Assembly (NCBI GenBank): GCA_038214135.1 | Contig: JBBQSD010000007.1 | Location: forward strand, 1 to 64,000 | DNA from: JANLSE01 sp038214135 | Lineage (GTDB): Bacteria > Chloroflexota > Chloroflexia > Chloroflexales > Roseiflexaceae | Direction of reading: 5' to 3' | Length of the DNA: 64,000 nt | Part shown: in pieces, positions 17,626 through 25,495 of the stretch | Layout of the letters: each line of letters begins with the position of its first letter | How positions within the stretch are numbered: the first letter of the stretch is position 1 | Notes under the pieces: model-generated | Told to the model about the DNA's origin: nothing | The model's database searches: none | Seen by the model: the letters and a program-made list of their open reading frames with translations, nothing else | Translations under genes and position numbers: made by a program

Positions 17626-18501
17626 ATGATAGCGTTACTTCGAGCACATGTATTGCTTGTTTTCTTACTGATATACTTCGCTAGTTGCACCACATCCTCA
17701 CCATCGTCGCAATCGCCAATGGCGCTGCCAACATCGGTGCCAACACTTCCTGCAACATCGACTCTGCTTCTGCCACCAACAGGCGTACATTCGGCAATAC
17801 CCACCGCCCTGCCTAGCGTTCCGACGCCAACGATTCCACCGACGGCCACGCTGGTGCCAACAGCGCTGCCCACACCCACACGCTCGGCTGCTTTGAATGC
17901 TCGGACACAACCAATGACAGATCAACTCATTCGCGCAGCCGAGGCTGGCGATACGCCCACTGTTCAACGATTATTGCAGGAAGGGGCCGATATCAATGGC
18001 CGCGATGTCCGGGGCCGCACTGCGGTTATGGCCGCCACACACGGTAATCAGGTGCAGGCGGTACGGATGCTTATTCAGGCCGGCGCGGATATCAACATCC
18101 GCGATAATCGGCTGGATAACCCGTTCCTCTATGCTGGAGCCGAGGGTCTGCTGGATATTCTGAAACTGACCATTGATGCAAAGGCCGACACGAAACTCAC
18201 CAATCGCTATGGCGGGACGGCCCTGATTCCTGCATGCGAGCGCGGCCATGTCGAAATTGTCAAGGAATTGCTGGATCACACCGATGTAGATATCAACCAT
18301 GTGAATAATCTGGGCTGGACGGCCCTGCTAGAGGCGATTGTACTAAGCAATGGCGGCGAAAAACACCAGCAGATTGTGCAATTATTGGTCGATCATGGAG
18401 CCGATATCACAATTGCGGATAAAGATGGTGTTACGCCGCTCCAACATGCACGGCAGCGTGGTTTCACAGTGATCGAGCGTATCCTGGAGGCGGCAAGATA
18501 A
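17626..18501 (+). CDS. Ankyrin-repeat lipoprotein
   Basis: This 291-residue protein has a lipoprotein signal (ALLRAHVLLVFLLIYFASC, with Cys at about 21), so it is probably membrane-anchored outside the cytoplasm. A Pro/Thr/Ser-rich linker of about 65 residues follows, then four to five ankyrin repeats from residue 95 to the end (TDQLIRAAEAGDTPTVQRLL, GRTAVMAATHGNQVQAVRML, GVTPLQHARQRG). The stop overlaps the start of the next gene as TAATG, so the lipoprotein and the kinase-LuxR fusion are translationally coupled. It may present an extracellular interaction surface to that pathway; this is inference. Confidence 0.85.
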   Translation: MIALLRAHVLLVFLLIYFASCTTSSPSSQSPMALPTSVPTLPATSTLLLPPTGVHSAIPTALPSVPTPTIPPTATLVPTALPTPTRSAALNARTQPMTDQLIRAAEAGDTPTVQRLLQEGADINGRDVRGRTAVMAATHGNQVQAVRMLIQAGADINIRDNRLDNPFLYAGAEGLLDILKLTIDAKADTKLTNRYGGTALIPACERGHVEIVKELLDHTDVDINHVNNLGWTALLEAIVLSNGGEKHQQIVQLLVDHGADITIADKDGVTPLQHARQRGFTVIERILEAAR

Positions 18502-20228
18502 TGTTGCTGCCTGGTACACTCGTTAATGCACGCTACCATATTGTGCAGATAGCGGGACAGGGCGGCATGGGCGCAGTCTATGAAGCCGTTGATCTGCGCC
18601 TGCATACGACGGTGGCTCTGAAGCAGATGACCGTTGCTGCTTTTGGTGAGCAAGCATTCGAACAGGAAGCCCGGATTCTTGCAGGGCTGCGCCATCCAAC
18701 GCTACCGGTCGTGAGCGATTACTTCAGCGAGAACGATACTCAATTTCTGGTGATGCAATTCATCCGTGGCGAGGATCTGGCCAGCCTCCTGGCGCAGCGG
18801 GGCATGCCATTTTCTGCCCTGGAAGTGTTTCGCTGGGCCGATGAGCTACTTGATACACTCGCCTACCTGCACTGCCAGAAGCCGCCCGTGATTCATCGTG
18901 ATATCAAGCCGCATAATCTAAAACGTACTGAGGATGGCCGGATTGTTCTGCTCGATTTTGGGTTGGCCAATGGTAGTAGCGCCGCATCTGCTGGTGCATC
19001 GCGCAAGAGCGTTTTCGGTTATACGCCACAGTATGCCCCACTTGAGCAGATTCAAGGCACAGGTACCGGTCCAGCCAGTGATCTCTACAGCCTGGCTGCA
19101 ACCCTTTTCCACCTGCTCAGCGGTAAGCCACCACCGGATGCGCTCAGTCGTGCTGCGGCGCTGATCGCACGAAGGCCCGATCCACTGCCGCCATTCGATA
19201 CATTTGCGCCACAACTGCCAGGTGATGTATGTGTGGCCCTGGCCAGGACGCTGGCGCTGCATGTTGCAGATCGTCCAGCATCAGCAGAGATCTTGCGCGA
19301 ACTTCTGCGTCCAGTTCTACAGCGAGGAGTGGCTCCCATTCGTAGCGCCCAAACAACGCGGGTGATCGAGCCACTCGATCTGGGTGCCGATGAGGGCGAT
19401 GAACCAAATGCCGATCTGCTCATCCTGGCAGCTGGTGAGGGTGCTGTTGCAGCGGTTGAGGCCGAGCGGCGTAGGATTACCGATCTGCTTCAACAGCAGG
19501 TCGTTGAGCCGCTGGGCATGTTGCTGGCCCAGGCCAATATGTATGAACAGACCCTCAATGCGCCGCTGCCATCGCGCACTGCCCTTGCAGTGCTGAGTAC
19601 ACTTGCCCGCCAGGTACTCCAGCAGGTACGCGATCTTGGCGATAGCCTGCGGCCTGTTGTGCTGGATGAACTTGGGCTTGAACCGGCCCTTGATCTCTTG
19701 GCCAGTCAGTCCCGCCGTGTGTATGGATTACGTGTCACCCTGGATGTGGAACGCCAGCGTGATCGGGCACCACCCAATATTGAGCTGGCACTCTTTCGTG
19801 TTGCCCAGGAGGCGCTTGAGCGCAGTGCCCAACGCGCCCATGCGGATAGCATCCACATCGCGCTCACACGAACTGCCGATCGGTTGGTATTGCGAATTGG
19901 CGATAATGGTATCGCTGCTGTTGGCCTGGATGCACTCGAAGCAGGACGCCACCGTATTCAACAGATTGGTGGGACGTTTGAAATTGGCAGTAGCCCATGG
20001 GGTGGCCTTGAGTTAACATCCGTAATTCAGGTGGTGATCATCCCGGATCTGACGGCCCGTGAGCGTGAGGTGTTGGCACTGTTGGCACAGGGCCGCAATA
20101 ACAAGGCGATTGCACTGGCGCTCAGTATTACGCCACGCACAGTCAGCTTCCACCTCGATAATATCTATGCCAAATTAGGCGTTCGATCACGAACCGAAGC
20201 GGCGATCTATGCGCTACGGCACCTCTAA
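18501..20228 (+). CDS. Ser/Thr kinase - degenerate NarL-type histidine kinase - LuxR HTH fusion
   Basis: This 575-residue cytoplasmic protein joins three modules. Residues 10-275 are a Hanks-type kinase with GQGGMG loop, K41, H132-R133-D134, N139 and DFG 152-154, all intact. Residues about 318-510 resemble HisKA_3 plus HATPase: ERRRITDLLQQQVVEPL has Gln where the phospho-histidine of LHD is expected, and the N-box reads EALERSAQ instead of EALNNA, while DNG (468-470) and the G2-like LTS region remain. Residues 514-575 are a LuxR/NarL HTH (LTAREREVLALLAQGRNNKA). There is no receiver domain. The protein may couple Ser/Thr phosphorylation directly to transcription. It is coupled to the upstream lipoprotein. 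Confidence 0.9.
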   Translation: MLLPGTLVNARYHIVQIAGQGGMGAVYEAVDLRLHTTVALKQMTVAAFGEQAFEQEARILAGLRHPTLPVVSDYFSENDTQFLVMQFIRGEDLASLLAQRGMPFSALEVFRWADELLDTLAYLHCQKPPVIHRDIKPHNLKRTEDGRIVLLDFGLANGSSAASAGASRKSVFGYTPQYAPLEQIQGTGTGPASDLYSLAATLFHLLSGKPPPDALSRAAALIARRPDPLPPFDTFAPQLPGDVCVALARTLALHVADRPASAEILRELLRPVLQRGVAPIRSAQTTRVIEPLDLGADEGDEPNADLLILAAGEGAVAAVEAERRRITDLLQQQVVEPLGMLLAQANMYEQTLNAPLPSRTALAVLSTLARQVLQQVRDLGDSLRPVVLDELGLEPALDLLASQSRRVYGLRVTLDVERQRDRAPPNIELALFRVAQEALERSAQRAHADSIHIALTRTADRLVLRIGDNGIAAVGLDALEAGRHRIQQIGGTFEIGSSPWGGLELTSVIQVVIIPDLTAREREVLALLAQGRNNKAIALALSITPRTVSFHLDNIYAKLGVRSRTEAAIYALRHL

Positions 20229-20363
20229 TATGCCTACCTGTCAATAGTAACAGGTACAATCCTGTGAGCGCGCCCATTTCGGCATACGGCCCGATTGGCG
20301 ATACTGATGGCATCTGATCGGACAATTGATTGGATTGATTGGATGCTATCAAAGGAGCAGACT

Positions 20364-21875
20364 ATGAGCGCGACAGCTTCCCGCAACGAAGAACTTGGCC
20401 CACTGGCAGCACTCCTGGATGACCCAACCGTGAGTGAGTTTATGGTCAATGGCCCACAGCATATCTTTGCCGTGCGCCATGGCCGCCTATCACAAGTTGA
20501 TGCACTATTTCTCGATGATGCCCAACTGCTGCGGGCGGCCCGAGCCCTGGTTGGCGATCCAGAGGTGTTGAGTGAGGCCTTTCCCATCACCGAATTCCGT
20601 TTGCCCGATGAGTCACGGGTGGTGATGGTTGCGCGGCCAATCAGCCTGACTGGTATTTCGATCATGTATCGGCGCGGCGCAATCCTGCAGATGTCGATTG
20701 ACGATCTCTTGCGCTATGAGTCGCTCAGCCCCGACATGGCCCTGTTTGTACAGGCTTGTGTGCGAGCACGGCTCAGCATTCTTGTCGCTGGTGGAACCGC
20801 ATCGGGCAAGACAACCGTTGCCAACATATTGCTTGGATTTATTCCACCCGAAGAACGAGTGATCACAATTGAACAACGGGCCGAACTCCTGATTGAGCGC
20901 AATCATCTGGTGCGATTAGAAGCACGCCCGCCCAATCGTGAGGGCACTGGTGCGATCAGTATGCGCGATCTGGCCGATCTGGCTCTGCACATGCGCCCAG
21001 AACGGCTCGTGTTTGGCGAGCTTCGCGGCGAAGAAACATGGTCGCTGATCCAGGCACTCAATAGCGGCCATGCTGGTTCGCTGGCGCTCATACACGCAAC
21101 CGATGCCCGCGATGCATTGGCCAGGATTGAGTTGCAGATCGGCCTGGCAGAACCAACGATGCCGCTTGCGGCGATCCGGCAGCAGATCGCCAGTGGATTG
21201 GATCTGATCGTACAGGTCAACCGCCTGCCGGATGGCTCGCGGCGCTTCATGTCGATAAGTGAAGTGCAGGGCTACGAACGCGAGAGCGTGATCCTGCGCG
21301 ATCTGTTCGTCTACGAACTTACTGGTGGAACCGATACCAACGGGCATCTGCGTGGGCGCTTCCGTGCGACTGGTGAACGCCCGGTTCGTGGAGCATCTGC
21401 ACTTGCCCGCCTCGCTGATGATGACCAACTGCCAGAAACGCTGTTTGATCCGCCAATAGATATTCAGCCCGAGCAATCAGCCACACTCGATTCGAGTGAT
21501 GTTGCCGCTCTTGATGCACAGCTTGGCGAAACAACCATGCTGATGGTACTCCTGTTTCGGGCTGGCTACAATGTGATGCAGGCCTTTGATTTATTGGCCC
21601 ACGAACTGCCACCACCGAGCGCAACAGTCTTTGCCCTAGCGTTGGCGGAATCTCAGCGTGGTACCATGGTCTTTACAACGATGGCAAACCTAACGGTGCA
21701 GGTGCCATCGGTATACCTACGGGCGTTGGCCGACACAATTGAACGCCAGTATCGCGATGGTGGCAATCTGGCCGATCTGCTCGAACCACTGGCTCTATCG
21801 ATCCAGCAACAGGCTGGCACCGATCCAGCGCTCAATCCAGTCAGTGCGCAGATTCGTCGGCTGGTTGGGGCGTAA
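20364..21875 (+). CDS. CpaF/TadA-like secretion ATPase fused to a T2SSF-like domain
   Basis: This 503-residue protein has an N-terminal CpaF-type ATPase (residues 10-340) with PTVSEFMVNGP, Walker A GGTASGKT at 143-150, Asp/His boxes (ERLVFGELRG, GSLALIHATDA) and an R-rich NREGTGAISMRDL segment. From about 388 to 485 the pattern LFRAGYNVMQAFDLLAHELP ... RQYRDGGNLADLLEPLA resembles the cytosolic half of the T2SSF/TadB fold, but no transmembrane helix follows. AAAGGAG precedes the ATG at 20364. No pilin, prepilin peptidase or other tad gene is in the window. The 3' end overlaps the convergent histidine-kinase gene by 35 bp. Confidence 0.82.
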   Translation: MSATASRNEELGPLAALLDDPTVSEFMVNGPQHIFAVRHGRLSQVDALFLDDAQLLRAARALVGDPEVLSEAFPITEFRLPDESRVVMVARPISLTGISIMYRRGAILQMSIDDLLRYESLSPDMALFVQACVRARLSILVAGGTASGKTTVANILLGFIPPEERVITIEQRAELLIERNHLVRLEARPPNREGTGAISMRDLADLALHMRPERLVFGELRGEETWSLIQALNSGHAGSLALIHATDARDALARIELQIGLAEPTMPLAAIRQQIASGLDLIVQVNRLPDGSRRFMSISEVQGYERESVILRDLFVYELTGGTDTNGHLRGRFRATGERPVRGASALARLADDDQLPETLFDPPIDIQPEQSATLDSSDVAALDAQLGETTMLMVLLFRAGYNVMQAFDLLAHELPPPSATVFALALAESQRGTMVFTTMANLTVQVPSVYLRALADTIERQYRDGGNLADLLEPLALSIQQQAGTDPALNPVSAQIRRLVGA

Positions 21876-23424
21876 ATTGTGCCGTGAACCAGAACGTCGA
21901 GCCAAGCCCTTCGGTACTCTCGCAACCAATCTGCCCACCCAGCAATTCAACCAAACTCCGGCTGATTGCAAGACCCAGCCCGGTGCCACCATACCTGCGC
22001 GTCACAGAGCCATCGGCCTGTGTGAATGGTTGGAACAGATGCTGTAGCGCCGCTGCGGGAATGCCGATACCAGTATCGGTGATGGCAAAGCACATGGTAA
22101 CGATGTCGTCGTTCTGTTGTGTGCAGTCGATCTGGAGCGTAATAGTGCCACGCTCAGTGAACTTGACGGCATTGCCAGCGAGGTTGAGCAGAATCTGGCG
22201 TAGGCGGTCGCTATCACCGCGGATCTGTGCTGGCACACCTGCCCCGATCTTGATCACGAATGCTAGCTGCTTGGCACGAATGCGTGGGCGTAAGATACTG
22301 CTGACACTGCCAACAATTTCAGTCAACGACATATCGGTGGTATTGAGGATGAGCTTGCCAGCTTCGATTTTGGAGTAATCCAGAATATCATTGATGATCG
22401 TCAACAGCGATTGGGCCGAATCGTTGATCATTAGCGCAAATTCGCGCTGCTCTTCATCCAGAGTCGTATTAAGCAGCAGTTCAGCCATACCGATCACGCC
22501 ATTCATTGGTGTACGAATCTCGTGGCTGATGGTCGCAAGAAACTCGGATTTGAGCCGCGATGACTCAAGCGCTGCATCGCGATCCTGGGCGAGGATCGCA
22601 TCGGCCTGTTTGCGCTCGGTGATATCTTCCACAACATAGGCGAAGCGTGGCAGGCTCTTGGCTTGGCTCACAATCGGCCCGACCGTCGCCATGCGCCAGT
22701 GTATCTGATTATTGAACTGCCGCTGATACTCAAAAGTAACCGTGCTATTCTTCTGCACACTGTCGCGGCAGTTCGCTAGCCACATCCCAAGATCTTTGTC
22801 GCCCATCACGGCGCTAAAAAACAGGCCACACATCTGCTCCTGGCTGCGGCCAAAGCGCTGTGCAACCGTCTTGTTGGCAGCAATAAACCTGAGATCATCG
22901 TCGTGTAGTTCGATCACACCCATCAAAAATGGTGTGCTATCGTAGAAGCCGCTCAGAACAGATTCGCTCTCGCGCAACTGTTGTTCAGCCTGTCGCTGTG
23001 AGGTCACATCAATGCCCGTGCCAACAATATACTCCAGTTGGCCATGGGCATCAACAAGCGTGGTGTTCGTCCACGCAATTATGCGCTGGTGGCCACCGCG
23101 TGTGAGCCATGCCCGCTCTCCAGGGCCTGATGGTGTGCCTGTGACAAAGCGCTCGAATTTGGCGCGTGCCACCGACAGGTCTTCCGGTGGGAGCAGAAAC
23201 TCCCAACTCCGGCCACGTACCTCATCGAAGCGATAGCCGGTTGTCCGTTCGCAGGCATGGTTGAAGCGCACAATGTGCCCGTGGCGGTTCAGAACTAGAA
23301 TTAGGCTATCGGCAGTATCGATGATTGCTGCACATAGATCGTGTTGCTGGCGCTCCATATCTCTCAACAGAGCCTCATACCGCAGCTCACACTCACGTAG
23401 TGCCATCTCAGTGGATGTACTCAT
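21841..23424 (-). CDS. PAS-PAS hybrid-less sensor histidine kinase
   Basis: This 527-residue soluble kinase has two PAS domains (about 30-145 and 155-270, each ending in GIDVTSQRQ/VEDITERKQ), HisKA with the phospho-acceptor H301 in ATISHEIRTPMNG, and HATPase_c with N-box LNLAGNAVKF, G1 DTGIGIP and G2 GGTGLGLAIS. There is no transmembrane segment, so it senses a cytoplasmic signal or binds a cofactor through PAS. Its ATG overlaps the stop of the upstream receiver gene by 4 bp, marking an operon PP2C-receiver-kinase. The receiver encoded just upstream is its likely partner. Confidence 0.92.
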   Translation of the reverse strand: MSTSTEMALRECELRYEALLRDMERQQHDLCAAIIDTADSLILVLNRHGHIVRFNHACERTTGYRFDEVRGRSWEFLLPPEDLSVARAKFERFVTGTPSGPGERAWLTRGGHQRIIAWTNTTLVDAHGQLEYIVGTGIDVTSQRQAEQQLRESESVLSGFYDSTPFLMGVIELHDDDLRFIAANKTVAQRFGRSQEQMCGLFFSAVMGDKDLGMWLANCRDSVQKNSTVTFEYQRQFNNQIHWRMATVGPIVSQAKSLPRFAYVVEDITERKQADAILAQDRDAALESSRLKSEFLATISHEIRTPMNGVIGMAELLLNTTLDEEQREFALMINDSAQSLLTIINDILDYSKIEAGKLILNTTDMSLTEIVGSVSSILRPRIRAKQLAFVIKIGAGVPAQIRGDSDRLRQILLNLAGNAVKFTERGTITLQIDCTQQNDDIVTMCFAITDTGIGIPAAALQHLFQPFTQADGSVTRRYGGTGLGLAISRSLVELLGGQIGCESTEGLGSTFWFTAQFTPQPADESAH

Positions 23425-23789
23425 GCTGTATCCAGTACTTGATGAACCGTGGCAAGTAGATCACGTGAGCTCGTCGGCTTGGTGAGAAAGTCATTTGCTC
23501 CCGCCGCCTGTGCATCGATCCGATCCTGATCCTGGCCGCTTGCCGTCAGCATGATCAGACCAATCTTACGTAAATTGGTGTCGGCGCGGATCAGGCGCAG
23601 CAGTCCTAGTCCATCCAATTCAGGCATCGCCAGATCCGCGATCACCAGATCAACTAGTTGATCATGCATCACATCCAGCGCCTCACGGCCATCACAGGCG
23701 GTGAGTACCCTGTAGCCATTCCGAGTGAGGGTGTAATCGATCAATCGCCGGATTACTGGCGAATCGTCAACGACGAGTATGGTTATCAT
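23421..23789 (-). CDS. Single-domain response regulator (CheY-like)
   Basis: This 122-residue receiver has the acidic pair VVDDSP (residues 7-9), a phospho-acceptor Asp in LVIADLAMPELDG, the conserved Thr/Ser in LTASG and Lys in FLTKPTS. There is no output domain. It overlaps by 4 bp both the PP2C phosphatase gene upstream and the histidine kinase gene downstream, so the three are made together. It probably receives phosphate from the downstream PAS kinase and acts by protein contact, perhaps on the PP2C protein; the latter is inference. Confidence 0.92.
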   Translation of the reverse strand: MITILVVDDSPVIRRLIDYTLTRNGYRVLTACDGREALDVMHDQLVDLVIADLAMPELDGLGLLRLIRADTNLRKIGLIMLTASGQDQDRIDAQAAGANDFLTKPTSSRDLLATVHQVLDTA

Positions 23790-25180
23790 GCATGGTTCGC
23801 TTTCGCTCCGCCAAATGCGCTTGGCCCTGCTTGTCCTTTGACGACAATCAGTGTTTGGTCGTCTTCTTGGGGTTGGCCGGCCGCGAAATCGCTTACAGCA
23901 TCGAAGAGTGCTTCAGCGATGACCTGTGCCGATTGATCAGCAAACTGATTAATGAATTGGAGCAGCCGTTCAATGCCAAAGAACTCTCCGCTTGGGTTGC
24001 GGGCCTCGTTAAAGCCATCCGTGGTGACAACCAGCAACGCGCCTGGCCCAAAAGCAAGTGTATGATCCTCGCTCAGGCTCTCGATCAATACCCCAACTGG
24101 CACGCCGTCTGCTTCGATCAGCTGTGCGGTTCCGCCTGCGGGCCGATAGATCACGGGTGCGTGTCCAGCATTGGCATAGTGTAATACTTGGCTTCCTGGC
24201 TCATATTGGGCAACGAATACCGTCGCAAAGGCCTCAAGGAGCGTCAGATCGTCATACAGATCGCGGTTCGTACGGCTCAACACCGATGCAGGTGTTACTT
24301 GGGGCTGGAAGCGCATTGTGTTGCGGGTGATCGCATGGATCATGCCCATGATCAGTGCCGCCGACATTCCTTTACCAACCACATCGCCAAGCAGCAACAT
24401 CAGCGGGAGGTTTGGTTCGGCAACAAAATCATAAAAATCACCGCCCACCCGTAGAGCTGGCAGCGACTCAGCGAACATGTCCAAATCCGCGATGTGTGGG
24501 CGTTCCTGCGGTAATAATTGCCGCTGGACTTTGCGGGCGATCTCCATCTCGGCCTGTTGTTTGGCCTGGGCCAGCGTTTCCTGGTAGAGCAGCGTGTGTT
24601 CAAGTTGAGTGGCGGCCTGCTCGGCAATTGCTCGTGCGAGCTTCAGAGCAGGTGCAGTAAATCCTCCAGCGTGATTGATCAACCCAAGTGATGCACTAAT
24701 ACCGCGCACACGAAATGGCAGGACGCACAGATTGTTAATTCCGGGCGGCAATGGCATATCTGTTGCATTCACAACAAGCTCGCGATCACTTGCCTGAGCA
24801 TGCTGAATATACTCAAGCAACAAGCGCTCATTGGCAATATTAGCAGGGTACTGAACCATTGTTGGCGAGAGCACAAATACTGCACCTTCGGTCTTGAGCA
24901 GTCGAGCCGATTCACGCGCGAGCCGGCGCAGGGTCTCATTCACACCAAGATGGTCACGAGTGGCTTGGGTTAGATCGTACATTGCCAGTAACTGATCTTG
25001 CGTCTCGATCAGTTCAACGGTCATCTGTTGTAGCTCATCTTCGAGTTGCAGTACCTGCCCAAGGAGCTTGGCCTCGGCATCCAGCCGTCCGCGTACCGCT
25101 GTACCACAGATGCCTGTCAGCTGTAGTTCGCCAATGATCCTCGTTCCGATCTGAATTGGTACCGCCAGAGCAGATTCCAT
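23786..25180 (-). CDS. GAF-PP2C (SpoIIE/RsbU-type) phosphatase
   Basis: This 464-residue protein has a coiled-coil-like segment (LQLEDELQQMTVELIETQ), a GAF domain (about 75-210) and a C-terminal PP2C/SpoIIE phosphatase with metal-binding blocks GGDFYDF, GDVVGKGM, GHAPVIY and EDDQTLIVV. It should dephosphorylate an anti-sigma-antagonist STAS protein. The first 50 residues look like only the last strands of another GAF domain, so the N-terminus may be truncated. The ATG at 25180 follows TAGGGGAT; the upstream ATG at 25228 lies inside the tRNA terminator hairpin and is doubted. It heads the PP2C-receiver-kinase operon. Confidence 0.87.
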   Translation of the reverse strand: MESALAVPIQIGTRIIGELQLTGICGTAVRGRLDAEAKLLGQVLQLEDELQQMTVELIETQDQLLAMYDLTQATRDHLGVNETLRRLARESARLLKTEGAVFVLSPTMVQYPANIANERLLLEYIQHAQASDRELVVNATDMPLPPGINNLCVLPFRVRGISASLGLINHAGGFTAPALKLARAIAEQAATQLEHTLLYQETLAQAKQQAEMEIARKVQRQLLPQERPHIADLDMFAESLPALRVGGDFYDFVAEPNLPLMLLLGDVVGKGMSAALIMGMIHAITRNTMRFQPQVTPASVLSRTNRDLYDDLTLLEAFATVFVAQYEPGSQVLHYANAGHAPVIYRPAGGTAQLIEADGVPVGVLIESLSEDHTLAFGPGALLVVTTDGFNEARNPSGEFFGIERLLQFINQFADQSAQVIAEALFDAVSDFAAGQPQEDDQTLIVVKGQAGPSAFGGAKANHA

Positions 25181-25216
25181 TGGCAGATCCCCTATCGGCC
25201 ACGAGATGAGCGCACA

Positions 25217-25251
25217 ACCAAAAACCATGCTGGTTTAGCATGGTTTTTGGT
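25217..25251 (-). terminator. Hairpin downstream of tRNA-Asn
   Basis: Read on the minus strand, ACCAAAAACCATGCT, loop AAACC, AGCATGGTTTTTGGT form a perfect 15-bp stem 10 nt after the tRNA CCA end. The 3' arm contains five T residues, followed by TGTG. It probably ends the tRNA transcript and separates it from the PP2C operon. Confidence 0.7.
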
Positions 25252-25261
25252 ATGAATAAAT

Positions 25262-25336
25262 TGGCTCCCCGACCAGGTCTCGAACCTGGAACCTACTGAT
25301 TAACAGTCAGTCGCTCTACCATTGAGCTATCGGGGA
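25262..25336 (-). tRNA. tRNA-Asn (GTT)
   Basis: The minus strand reads TCCCCGATAGCTCAATGGTA and continues through an anticodon stem-loop CTGACTGTTAATCAG with anticodon GTT, a T arm CCAGGTTCGAGACCTGG, and acceptor 3' strand TCGGGGA followed by G and an encoded CCA. The acceptor stem pairs 7 of 7. The total length with CCA is 75 nt. It is transcribed from the consensus promoter at 25356-25384 and terminates at the hairpin at 25217-25251. Confidence 0.97.
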
Positions 25337-25355
25337 ATATGAATATCACCGCGAA

Positions 25356-25384
25356 ATTATACACAGGAGCAGCCTCGCTGTCAA
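25356..25384 (-). promoter_or_regulatory. Consensus promoter of tRNA-Asn
   Basis: On the minus strand TTGACA (25384-25379), a 17-bp spacer and TATAAT (25361-25356) are exact matches to the sigma70 consensus. The predicted start lies about 12 nt before the mature tRNA 5' end at 25336. Confidence 0.9.
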
Positions 25385-25428
25385 ATAGGATTACCGCAAA
25401 GATACAAGCACTTATGTTCGGAAAAGGG

Positions 25429-25457
25429 TGGACAGAGGGGCGGTTTTGCGGTATACT
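25429..25457 (+). promoter_or_regulatory. Promoter of gyrA
   Basis: TGGACA (25429-25434), a 17-bp spacer and TATACT (25452-25457) lie about 39 bp before the gyrA ATG and point away from the tRNA promoter. Each hexamer has five of six consensus bases. The leader would be about 30 nt and includes the GGAGG ribosome-binding site. Confidence 0.8.
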
Positions 25458-25495
25458 ATGCGGAGAAACACGAGTCGAAGTAACCCGGAGGAACC

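Noticed and set aside
25181..25228. Longer N-terminus of the PP2C protein (ATG 25228)
   Set aside because: The ATG lies in the 3' arm of the tRNA terminator hairpin and has no ribosome-binding site.
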